A DNA stretch of 29,457 nucleotides from Prevotella sp. UBA2725 (GTDB lineage: Bacteria; Bacteroidota; Bacteroidia; Bacteroidales; Bacteroidaceae): assembly GCA_002353825.1 (NCBI GenBank), contig DEKJ01000039.1:75483-104939 (forward strand), read 5' to 3'. This document shows positions 22,393-29,457 of this stretch, in pieces. The stretch's first letter is position 1; every line of letters starts with the position of its first letter. A program made the position numbers and the translations under genes. The notes under the pieces were generated by a model. That model worked only from the letters and a program-made list of their open reading frames with translations. It ran no database searches and had not been told where the DNA came from.

Positions 22393-22430
22393 AGCCTCTC
22401 CCCAGCCCTCCCCCCGTAGGGAGGGTGAGA
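22393..22430. repeat. CTCCC/GGGAG palindrome directly after a stop codon
   Basis: AGCCTCTCCCCAGCCCTCCC and GTAGGGAGGGTGAGA form one arm of the element seen at 13307. It begins at the base after the stop codon of the 39-residue peptide gene. Confidence 0.8.
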
Positions 22431-22439
22431 ATACATAAA

Positions 22440-22494
22440 GAGCCCGTGGAAGTCAGCGTTATTATTGACGTAAAGACTTTCACGGGCTTTTTTC
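22440..22494 (+). terminator. Terminator of the 39-residue peptide unit
   Basis: GAGCCCGTGGAAGTC and GACTTTCACGGGC pair over about 12 bases with a central loop of about 20 and are followed by TTTTTT. A GCATCGACTTTTCACGAC element begins directly after it at 22495. Confidence 0.88.
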
Positions 22495-22971
22495 GCATCG
22501 ACTTTTCACGACATCCCACGACATGTGGTTGATGTTTGCATCGACTTTTCACGACTTTCGGGTTGGGACTATATACAAACTCGAAGAGGTTAAACATGGT
22601 TAGCCCCAAAGCGCGTAAGCACCTCGAAGAGGTGCCACATGGTTAGCCCCAGGTAAGGAGCGAAGCGACGTAACCTGGGGTTTTGAATTGGATGGTTTAA
22701 CCTGACCTGTCGGCCTCGAAGAGGGCGAACATGGTCGGGATGCTTTTTCGGTGAACATAGCGTCAATCATCACCCCACGTTTCGGCTACGCCTCACGGTA
22801 ACCATGTTCGCCCTCTTCGAGGCCGGTCTTCAGGTCGTCCGCACCCGTCTTACCCCACGTTTCGGCTTCGCCTCACGTGGGGCTAACCGTGTGGCACCTC
22901 TTCGAGGTGCTGACTCCCACGCCATAGCGCGTTGATATCTTGCATCGGCTTTTCACGACGATTCACGACAT
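22495..22971. repeat. Repeat-filled region with nested palindrome copy C
   Basis: No gene is seen. GCATCGACTTTTCACGAC elements lie at 22495-22524, 22538-22558 and 22942-22971. Between them are a partial CTCGAAGAGGTTAAACATGG unit (about 22580-22608) and nested palindrome copy C (22620-22909), with outer arms CACCTCGAAGAGGTG and CACCTCTTCGAGGTG and an inner GGCCTCGAAGAGGGCGAAC pair now separated by about 80 bases including a CCCCACGTTTCGGCTACGCC segment. Confidence 0.88.
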
Positions 22972-22999
22972 TCTGCTCAAAGCGAGCGGTAGCGAGCAT

Positions 23000-23138
23000 A
23001 AGTCGTGGAAAGTTGTGTCAAGTCGCTGCAGAGAAAGATGTTGCTAAGTCGTGGAAAGTTGTGTCAAGTCGCTGCAGAGAAAGATGTTGCTAAGTCGTGG
23101 AAAGTCGTGTCAAGTCGCTGCAGAGAAAAGTTGTTGCT
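23000..23138 (+). repeat. Three tandem 46-base units
   Basis: Units start at 23000, 23046 and 23092, each beginning AAGTCGTGGAAAG and containing GTCAAGTCGCTGCAGAG. Units 1 and 2 are identical or nearly so, and unit 3 differs by a few bases. The start of the unit resembles the reverse of the GCATCGACTTTTCACGAC element, so the array may have grown from one such element. Confidence 0.93.
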
Positions 23139-23146
23139 GCCTAAAA

Positions 23147-23224
23147 CATCAATTGCCATTAACCTCCCGTTAATTCGGTCCACGAAGGACACGAAGGTAA
23201 CGGAAGATTAATGGCAATTGTCGT
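23147..23224. repeat. AATTGCCATTAAT palindromic element with altered core
   Basis: Outer arms CATCAATTGCCATTAA and TTAATGGCAATTGTCGT are kept, as in the copies at 9475 and 10194, but the core holds a small GTCCACGAAGGACACGAAGG segment. It follows the small peptide gene on the minus strand by about 70 bases. Confidence 0.85.
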
Positions 23225-23294
23225 CTCTTGAAGCATATCCCTCCCTCCCCTGGGTGGGGGAGGGACTAAGGGTGGGGCCGTCAGAGGTATTCTT

Positions 23295-23540
23295 TTATTT
23301 CCACGGGTCATAACCTTTATAGGCTATGTCGCCCCAGTCGTTCCAACGCTTCGCGGCATCCAGGTCGCCACCGCCTATATCATCGCCGCCGGTGCCCGGA
23401 CCGGTGTTATCGGTCTGCATGGCGCCATTATGCAGCGTGTTTTGTCCATCCGAACTCAGTCTTGGTGGTGATCCTGCAAGGATCTGTGAGCCGCTTGACT
23501 GGATAATCACAATCTCAGGTTTTATATATTCTTTCTTCAT
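23295..23540 (-). CDS. Small peptide downstream of the giant secreted protein
   Basis: The start at 23540 gives 81 residues beginning MKKEYIKPEIVII, the usual opening of this Bacteroidetes small-protein family; an earlier ATG at 23561 overlaps the giant gene's stop as ATGA and would prepend MTKLIEI. The middle is Gly/Ser/Asp-rich (SQILAGSPP, GTGGDDIGGGDL) and the end has Trp-acidic motifs (RWNDWGDIAYKGYDPWK). No signal peptide or enzyme motif is seen. The LAGSP step after the conserved opening is like a leader/core boundary. It shares order with the pair at 10355-10956 and is followed by an AATTGCCATTAAT palindrome. Function unknown. Confidence 0.75.
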   Translation of the reverse strand: MKKEYIKPEIVIIQSSGSQILAGSPPRLSSDGQNTLHNGAMQTDNTGPGTGGDDIGGGDLDAAKRWNDWGDIAYKGYDPWK

Positions 23541-23557
23541 GATTTCAATTAGTTTGG

Positions 23558-26500
23558 TCATTTTACAACGTATTTGTGTCCTCCCATGAGGTAGATGCCG
23601 GGCGCGAGACCCTGGAGGTCGTTCGTGCTGCGCACCTGACGGCCCTGGAGATCGTAGACACCCGCGAAGGCGGCTGTCGTTGCCTCGTTGAGGTCATCGA
23701 CAATCTCGTCGATGGCAGTTGTTGTACTGCCTGCTACCTCAGCACCGGTAATCCAGAAGTCAGCTATTTTTGCTGGGCTCGTCGTTTCACCCGTCTTGAT
23801 GAGATCCTTTCCTTCGGGATCTGTGGAGTAGGGGAAGAGATAGATGTTGCAGCCCGGAAGACTGCGGCCTGTTGCAGTAGAACCTGATGGCTTGACGATT
23901 CGGTAGAACTTGTTGTCGTCAGCGTTCTCGCTGTTCTTCATGTAGTAGCTATACCAAGGTATGATAGCCTTGTCGTACTGTCCACAGACCTTATATGTGA
24001 AGATGTCAACCTTATCCTTAGCGGTTCCTGCAGTGACACTTTCGTTGTGCGCAATGACGTCCTCATTCTTCATGATGACGGTCTTCGGCTCTACGCTCTC
24101 CATGGTCACGCGGTAGAAGGTGACGCTATAGGTCTTCTTGCCATCAGAAGTTGACTCGTCGCCAATGTAAGCTCCGTCGGCTTTGCCACTGACGTTCGGC
24201 TTGATGAGGTAGGGTCGTCCGGCTTCGAGGAGCTGGTTGACGTGCTGCGTGAAGTGGAGCGTGCGCTCGTGATCCTTGCTTGCCATGACACTGTCGACGG
24301 TGATGAGCTGCATGTCGTTGCCGAAGATGCTCTTCATCTGCGTCTCACTGACGGTGAAGGGGAGGCAGATACCTGTCCACCGCTTGTTACGGAACGAGCG
24401 CTTCAGCGTCACGTTCACGAAGTCGCGGGCTGTATTCGTAGAAGTGCTTTCGCCTGAGAGGGCATAACCGGCCGTCTTCCACTTGGCGTAGCTGCCATCA
24501 TCGCCTTCTGCCTTGGTAACATCGAGTGTCTTGGTACCACCCATCAGACGGTTATTGCCCGCCTTGCCTGCCAAATAAAGGTTATCACTTGAATCGTCCG
24601 GTTGAGGCAACTTCTTATAGGTAGCGTCAGTGAATGCTGTGCCGTCGGTGTTCTTTGTATCACTGCTGTAATTGGCCCACCTGCTTATGTTAGCACGGTA
24701 ACTGGATGGAATGAATCCGAACCCGCAGAAGCCGAGCTTCGAACCCGTCATGAAGACATAATAGACCTTGCCGGCATAGACCTCGAACGTGAAGCGGACA
24801 TAACCCTTCGTAGGCAGCACATAACTGCTGTCGGAGAGCTGGATGAGCTCCAGAGGACCGCCGAGCTTGGGATGGGTAAAGCTCATCTTGATCTCAGAAC
24901 CATCCGAGGTCTTGTCAGGATGCGCGTAGGTATCGGATGTCCACCAGCCCTTAATCTTTTCGTAGTCGGCATTGAGATTATTCTGTTCCGCCTCCTCCAG
25001 CTTGCCGTCATGGTTGCGGTCATAGGCTTTCATCCAACTGTACTTCTTATCTTTGTCATCTGGTTTATCCGCCTTGTCCCAGATATCGAGGTGGGTATCA
25101 GTGTCGCCAACCTTATATTCCCAGGCTGCACGCGTCACACCATCACAATAATAGTTCTGATAATAGTTGGTATACCCCGGGAACCGATACGAGTTGGTCT
25201 TACCGGAGTTGACATAGTTGCCCCATGTGTATTTGCTCTCCCAGCCACTGTTGTCATCGATGGCGACGGGCTTGCCCGTCTCGTCGACGATGTAGAGGGC
25301 GCGTCGGCGGAGCCACGGACCGCTCTTCTTCTTCTTTGCGTCAGTGTCGCTATTGGAGATATCCGTCATCCCGTTCATGCAGAGGTAGAGGAGCAGCCGG
25401 CCGCTCTCCTCGGGCTCGAACTTCAGATACGTACCACGCACGGGGAGGTTGAAGGTGTTGCGGTTGCTCTCGTCCCATCCGCATACGTGCTCATCGGAGG
25501 GGTTCTGGGCACCCCAGGTGATAAAGTTGAAACCGTCGACGGTCTGCCCGTTATGACCCACCGAGTCCATCTTGGCCGTTTTCCACTCATCATCGAGCCA
25601 GGGGTTCTTCGGATTATCGCCCTTATAATAAGGATAGTCGGGGTTGCTGGTCCAGTGCCATCCGCCGAACGTCATCCAGATACGCGTCGGGATGTTCGTC
25701 GTGGAGACCCGCTCGTCCTGGTCGTGGTTCTCGCCTTCCTTGACGATGTAGGTAGGCATGTCACCGACAAAGAGGTAATATTCCGGGGTCTTCATGACCT
25801 GCTTGCCGTCACCGTATTTGATACCTTTCACCTCGCCATAGACGCGCACGCGGCCGTTGGCATAATCCTTGCGGCTCGCGTCGTTGAGCGGTGCCTCGTT
25901 CGTCATGGCTTTACCCAGGACGATACCATTGGTGTTGGAGATATTCACGTGCTTACCCTCCTTGTCCTTACACTGCACGATGTCGCTGGTCGTGAGATTC
26001 GTGTTGGTATTGTCTGCTTTCACATCGTCGCAGTACCACCTCACGGTAGGATCCGGCTGGTGGAAGGTGAGGGCGGGCAGGTTGCCCGTATATCCGTTGA
26101 GGAACGCTGTAGAAGCCACCACCGGCTCCGTGTCGACGGTTCCCGGATGGGCCCACGGCAGCGCGTCGGTGACAGGATCGATGAAGCCCGGCTCAAAGCG
26201 CAGACCATGGATACGCATGCCACCATCATCCGTATAGATATAATAGGTATGACCGGCAAGCAACGGCTTCGGGAATTTCACCTCGGCGACATTGTCCGCG
26301 TCCGGCTTATCCGGATTTTTGATGTAACCGATGGTCTGCTGCTCTTTAGAACTGGCATCTACGATGATGTAGTGGCGTCCTTTCTTCGTCTCCGTGTCAT
26401 ACTGGAAGTTACCGTCGATATACAGCCAGCCGTTCGTGACAGCCTCAATCTTCAGGAAGCCACCGCCCGTGGGCAGGTTGTTGTCCCCGAACGTCGTGGC

Positions 26501-29101
26501 ATTGGCTGTGATAGACATCTTCTGCAACTTATTTTTCGTCTTGTCTGCCCAGTCGTTGTCATTGTCGGCACCTTTGAACTCGGTGTCGTCTGAGAAATAA
26601 TCAGCAGTTATAGGCGATGCTATCAGTGTCCATACATTGTCTTTGTCGTTCTTCGTGTCATCAGCACTACCGAACGTGATGTTGATGCCCGGCACCTCAT
26701 GGTAGGCTGTCGTGCCCGGGAAGAAGTCACCGGCTTTGATGAAGTGCAGCTTGCCCATCTTCTCGTTGTGATCCTTGTCATAAATGACTTCGTAGGCACC
26801 GGTGGAACCGGTAGAGCCCTTTTGGAAAATCATCTCATAGGTGTCCGGTTTAGGGTCCTCAAAAGGCTTCGTACTCTTCAGTTTACCATTGACATTGACA
26901 GTATAGGTACCAGCTTTACTGCTCGTCACGGATCCGTCGTCGTTGAGGGTCCAGTTTTCGCTGCTTGTTGCCGACTTGCTCCTTGTCAGGTCGAACTGGT
27001 CGGTAACATCCGCACCGAACTGATCTGCGACCTTGATGCTCGGGCAAGGGATGGTTTGTCCCACACTGTTGACCTGCGTCTTCGGGTCGATGACGAAATG
27101 GGTAGGCTCTTTTTCGACTACATTGAACTGATAGACACCAGAGATACCGATATCCATTTGGATAGGGTTCCAAGGATAGATCGTGTAGACGATAGGCACG
27201 TCCTTACCGGTGCCATGGAATATCATTTTGAATGTATCGTAATTCTGATTGAAACCATATAGACATTGATAGTATGTACCGTTTGCCAGCTCGTATTTTA
27301 TGGAGCCGTCCTTGTTCGTTTCTATCACGCCGTTGTGGTAAGCCGGTACCCATTCTTGTGCTTTAATGCCAGGGTATTCAGCGGGCACTTCTTTTATTTC
27401 TATCTGAACATTTTTTAGGTCAGCTTCGTCACCATTATACACCATGTTATCGGGCAAGAAGAACCTGTAGGTGAAGTTAGTGGCAGTGTCTACCGGATCT
27501 TCCGTGTCATATTCATCAACGATTTTACCAGAGATGTGGAATCGGTTAAATGCGTTCATCTCATAGTTCTCAGCGAGCGTCACGGAGTTCGGCTCCGGAG
27601 AAAGATACACTTTAGGTACACGTTTGTGCTCACGGAAGATGAACTGGTTGGATTTGATGGTATAGACATTATCCTTGCTCGTACGCTTGTCTACACCGGT
27701 CCCATAAAACTGTCCTTTGACAGTCGTTGTCTTCCCGTCTTTGGCTACAGGTGTGTCGTAGAGCGTGGTGTTGCTCAGCGTGACAGAGGCTTCTATGAGA
27801 TAGTCGTCTGGACGGGTATGCTGAATCTCGCCGTAGTGACGGGTGCCGGAAAATTGGGTATAGATTTGAGGCTTATAGGCGTTCTTTTCTTTGAGCGCGC
27901 CATACCAGACGTTGGTTTCATTGACCTCATCGTGGGGGTCATTAGAATAATTTAAAAAGACGTCCTCTGCGGTGGCCGTCCAGTTAATATTACTGATGAG
28001 GTTGGATATATCGTTGCCGTTCTCATCCGTCACGATGACGTCGGGAGTGTAGGTTTTTTGTTGTGAGCCATTCTTGGTGTATGTGCTTTGACTCATGTTT
28101 CTGTATTTCAAGGCATCGACGGAATCTTTCGAGAAAGAGATGTATGTCTTGAGTTTATCCGTGCGGTAGGTCGTTGTAAGACTGATCTTTGTGGTTATCT
28201 CTGATGTGCCGAGCATCGGCTGGTATTCCTTCTTCGGCGTAGCAGTGATGGTCAGCGTTCCGCTGCCGCCATTTCCAGAGGTAAGGGTGGTTGAGATGGT
28301 CTTGTTCCAATCTGTCACTTGATACCCTTCTGTGACTTCATATTTATAGTTATAGTCAGCCGTCACATCATAAACCGAATTATCCAATGTATAGTAGAAC
28401 TTCGGAGTAGGATAATTGCAGGTGGTGGTGCTGCCGTTTAGACAATAGAACTGCAAGCCTGCGTCTGGTGCGACCTTCAGAAGGGTCGAACTATTCCAGT
28501 ATTCCGCAGTGACTTTTGGCGAATTTACATTGATAGTATAGGAAGCCGTCGTTGAAGCTCCCTTTGCAAACTCGTAGGTGTCTTGATAACGTGGGGCGAT
28601 GGAGAGGGTTAAGACGACAGTTGCCGTGCCGGTCCTACGGCCAATGGTCACTCCGTCGTAGAGCTTCGAGATGACAGACCCAGTGGTCGGATCGACAGAA
28701 TATTCTCGACCGCTGGTATCCGTACTGTCTTCGCCGTTCTCAAAACTCCAGGTGAGGCTGAAATATCGGGAGATCGAATTGCCTTTGGAATCGGTGATGC
28801 TGAGCGTCGGACGCTCGAAATTCAACGTCCCGACAGTGGCATCAGCGGAATAATTGGACTCTCCGCCAAACTTGATGGTCGGCGTGAGCTGGGTCTTCGT
28901 CTTCGTGTCTGCAGCCCTCGCAAATTGGACATTATTGGCAAAAATGAGCATAAAAAGGAAGAGGATGGTCATTATCCTGCTCCCTGCGCTGTGTGCGCCG
29001 ATGATGCGTCGGGCAGCCCAATTATACCTTTGGACTGTCGTTTCAAGTCTTTCCATGATTCTTCTTACCTTATTATATTGTTTTCGACTAATTCTTCTCA
29101 A
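23558..29101 (-). CDS. Giant secreted multidomain surface protein
   Basis: The frame encodes 1847 residues. A signal-like hydrophobic segment (MTILFLFMLIFANNVQFARA, about 44-63) follows a long basic n-region; starts at residue 16 or 44 are alternatives. The body is rich in Thr, Ser, Asn and Asp and looks like serial beta-sandwich modules. Two segments of one type recur: FLKIEAVTNGWLYI...AGHTYYIYTDDGG and YLKFEPEESGRLLLYL / VYAGKVYYVFMTGSKLGFCGFGF. A WTGICLPFTVSETQM ... GRPYLIKPN module common in large Prevotella secreted proteins follows. The end, VYDLQGRQV...LAPGIYLMGG...KYVVK, resembles a type IX sorting domain. Probably cell-surface or released; adhesin or glycan-binding roles are guesses, and no catalytic motif was seen. 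Confidence 0.88.
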   Translation of the reverse strand: MRRISRKQYNKVRRIMERLETTVQRYNWAARRIIGAHSAGSRIMTILFLFMLIFANNVQFARAADTKTKTQLTPTIKFGGESNYSADATVGTLNFERPTLSITDSKGNSISRYFSLTWSFENGEDSTDTSGREYSVDPTTGSVISKLYDGVTIGRRTGTATVVLTLSIAPRYQDTYEFAKGASTTASYTINVNSPKVTAEYWNSSTLLKVAPDAGLQFYCLNGSTTTCNYPTPKFYYTLDNSVYDVTADYNYKYEVTEGYQVTDWNKTISTTLTSGNGGSGTLTITATPKKEYQPMLGTSEITTKISLTTTYRTDKLKTYISFSKDSVDALKYRNMSQSTYTKNGSQQKTYTPDVIVTDENGNDISNLISNINWTATAEDVFLNYSNDPHDEVNETNVWYGALKEKNAYKPQIYTQFSGTRHYGEIQHTRPDDYLIEASVTLSNTTLYDTPVAKDGKTTTVKGQFYGTGVDKRTSKDNVYTIKSNQFIFREHKRVPKVYLSPEPNSVTLAENYEMNAFNRFHISGKIVDEYDTEDPVDTATNFTYRFFLPDNMVYNGDEADLKNVQIEIKEVPAEYPGIKAQEWVPAYHNGVIETNKDGSIKYELANGTYYQCLYGFNQNYDTFKMIFHGTGKDVPIVYTIYPWNPIQMDIGISGVYQFNVVEKEPTHFVIDPKTQVNSVGQTIPCPSIKVADQFGADVTDQFDLTRSKSATSSENWTLNDDGSVTSSKAGTYTVNVNGKLKSTKPFEDPKPDTYEMIFQKGSTGSTGAYEVIYDKDHNEKMGKLHFIKAGDFFPGTTAYHEVPGINITFGSADDTKNDKDNVWTLIASPITADYFSDDTEFKGADNDNDWADKTKNKLQKMSITANATTFGDNNLPTGGGFLKIEAVTNGWLYIDGNFQYDTETKKGRHYIIVDASSKEQQTIGYIKNPDKPDADNVAEVKFPKPLLAGHTYYIYTDDGGMRIHGLRFEPGFIDPVTDALPWAHPGTVDTEPVVASTAFLNGYTGNLPALTFHQPDPTVRWYCDDVKADNTNTNLTTSDIVQCKDKEGKHVNISNTNGIVLGKAMTNEAPLNDASRKDYANGRVRVYGEVKGIKYGDGKQVMKTPEYYLFVGDMPTYIVKEGENHDQDERVSTTNIPTRIWMTFGGWHWTSNPDYPYYKGDNPKNPWLDDEWKTAKMDSVGHNGQTVDGFNFITWGAQNPSDEHVCGWDESNRNTFNLPVRGTYLKFEPEESGRLLLYLCMNGMTDISNSDTDAKKKKSGPWLRRRALYIVDETGKPVAIDDNSGWESKYTWGNYVNSGKTNSYRFPGYTNYYQNYYCDGVTRAAWEYKVGDTDTHLDIWDKADKPDDKDKKYSWMKAYDRNHDGKLEEAEQNNLNADYEKIKGWWTSDTYAHPDKTSDGSEIKMSFTHPKLGGPLELIQLSDSSYVLPTKGYVRFTFEVYAGKVYYVFMTGSKLGFCGFGFIPSSYRANISRWANYSSDTKNTDGTAFTDATYKKLPQPDDSSDNLYLAGKAGNNRLMGGTKTLDVTKAEGDDGSYAKWKTAGYALSGESTSTNTARDFVNVTLKRSFRNKRWTGICLPFTVSETQMKSIFGNDMQLITVDSVMASKDHERTLHFTQHVNQLLEAGRPYLIKPNVSGKADGAYIGDESTSDGKKTYSVTFYRVTMESVEPKTVIMKNEDVIAHNESVTAGTAKDKVDIFTYKVCGQYDKAIIPWYSYYMKNSENADDNKFYRIVKPSGSTATGRSLPGCNIYLFPYSTDPEGKDLIKTGETTSPAKIADFWITGAEVAGSTTTAIDEIVDDLNEATTAAFAGVYDLQGRQVRSTNDLQGLAPGIYLMGGHKYVVK

Positions 29102-29457
29102 TGGGGTTTCGTAGGGCCGCCCTCTACGGAGTAGTCTGTGGGGGGGGTAGCAACCCTATGATGCAAAGTTATTAAGAAAATAGAAAAACTCCAAATCTTT
29201 GTGGCTCGAAAGTGTGCACAAAATGTTGCATTTTTTGGATTATCACCTCAAATCTTACAAACCGTAAGATGATAATTACGGATTTTAGGTCTATTTACTT
29301 CTATTTTGGGTAATTAAGTTTCGTTTTATGTTTCATTTGCAAAATGGTGGAATAATTAACGTGGAAGAATTTGCACCCAGAGGTAACCATGTTCGCCCTC
29401 TTCGAGGCCGGGAGTCAGGTTATCGGGGCACGTGCTAACCCCAGGTTACGTCGCTGC
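29102..29457. other. Upstream region of the giant gene and start of another repeat
   Basis: No gene is seen. It contains the giant gene's leader, including a GTAGGGCCGCCCTCTAC hairpin (about 29112-29128), and its promoter. An AT-rich stretch follows (29200-29370). At about 29383 a new nested palindrome copy begins (ACCATGTTCGCCCTCTTCGAGG), cut by the window edge. Confidence 0.75.
29164..29195 (-). promoter_or_regulatory. Promoter of the giant gene
   Basis: On the minus strand TTTGG (29191-29195) and TAACTTTG (29164-29171) are 19 bases apart, a full-consensus promoter. The transcript starts about 55 bases before the first start codon and should include the small peptide gene. Confidence 0.88.

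Noticed and set aside
24602..26593. A 663-codon open frame on the plus strand opposite the giant gene
   Set aside because: It lies entirely antisense to the giant gene, has no recognisable domain, and its composition follows from the codon pattern of the opposite strand.

Overview
The window looks like chromosomal DNA from an anaerobic Bacteroidota bacterium, most likely of the Prevotella group. Evidence: repeated Bacteroidetes-type promoters (TTTGG, about 19 bases, TAACTTTG), an HU-like protein paired with a smalltalk peptide, a TonB receptor with a carboxypeptidase-regulatory-like N-terminus, large secreted proteins ending in a 'DLQGR...GIYL...VVK' tail, and a rubredoxin/flavodiiron oxygen-defence pair. 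Species cannot be fixed from sequence alone.

Layout. 1-707: intergenic DNA with an array of 16-base GCGACAAATAGGGAAC-like units. 708-5979: envelope operon of a TonB-dependent receptor, a beta-helix lipoprotein and a purple-acid-phosphatase-like exported phosphatase. 6169-8521: two-gene operon of a GatC-type (EIIC-like) transporter and a KduI isomerase with a signal peptide; this is the most interesting metabolic unit. 8809-10561: accessory DNA with a VapBC-type toxin-antitoxin pair, a DUF2442 gene, a DUF4160-like remnant, and small peptide genes ending in SVW(D/G)D. 10579-10956: C-terminal remnant of a large secreted protein. 11403-13822: xerD (minus), aroQ, and an O-methyltransferase gene carrying an in-frame palindromic repeat. 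14027-15658: a small unknown gene under an operator-like inverted repeat, an M15 peptidase and a GxxExxY protein. 15801-18391: glycosyltransferase and DegT-type aminotransferase. 18720-20060: rubredoxin and flavodiiron protein (minus). 20646-20720: tRNA-Val(CAC). 20860-21569: smalltalk and HU-like genes (minus). 22138-22493: a compact transcription unit for a 39-residue peptide. 23295-29101: a 1847-residue secreted protein followed by another small peptide gene (minus).

The right-hand two thirds is crowded with palindromic repeats from at least four families: AATTGCCATTAAT elements of about 80-120 bases; CTCCCTCCCTACGGGGGAG elements that abut stop codons and in one case lie inside a reading frame; nested CCTCGAAGAGG elements of about 240-290 bases; and a GCATCGACTTTTCACGAC element. 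There are also 22-base and 46-base tandem arrays. The repeats sit mostly at gene boundaries.

Functional links. The first operon probably captures and dephosphorylates an external phosphorylated substrate (inference). The GatC/KduI pair suggests isomerisation of an unsaturated-uronate product in the periplasm before import without a phosphotransferase system (inference). The large secreted proteins and small SVWDD-type peptides recur as neighbours, and the peptides are followed each time by the same palindrome, so they may form a repeated cassette.
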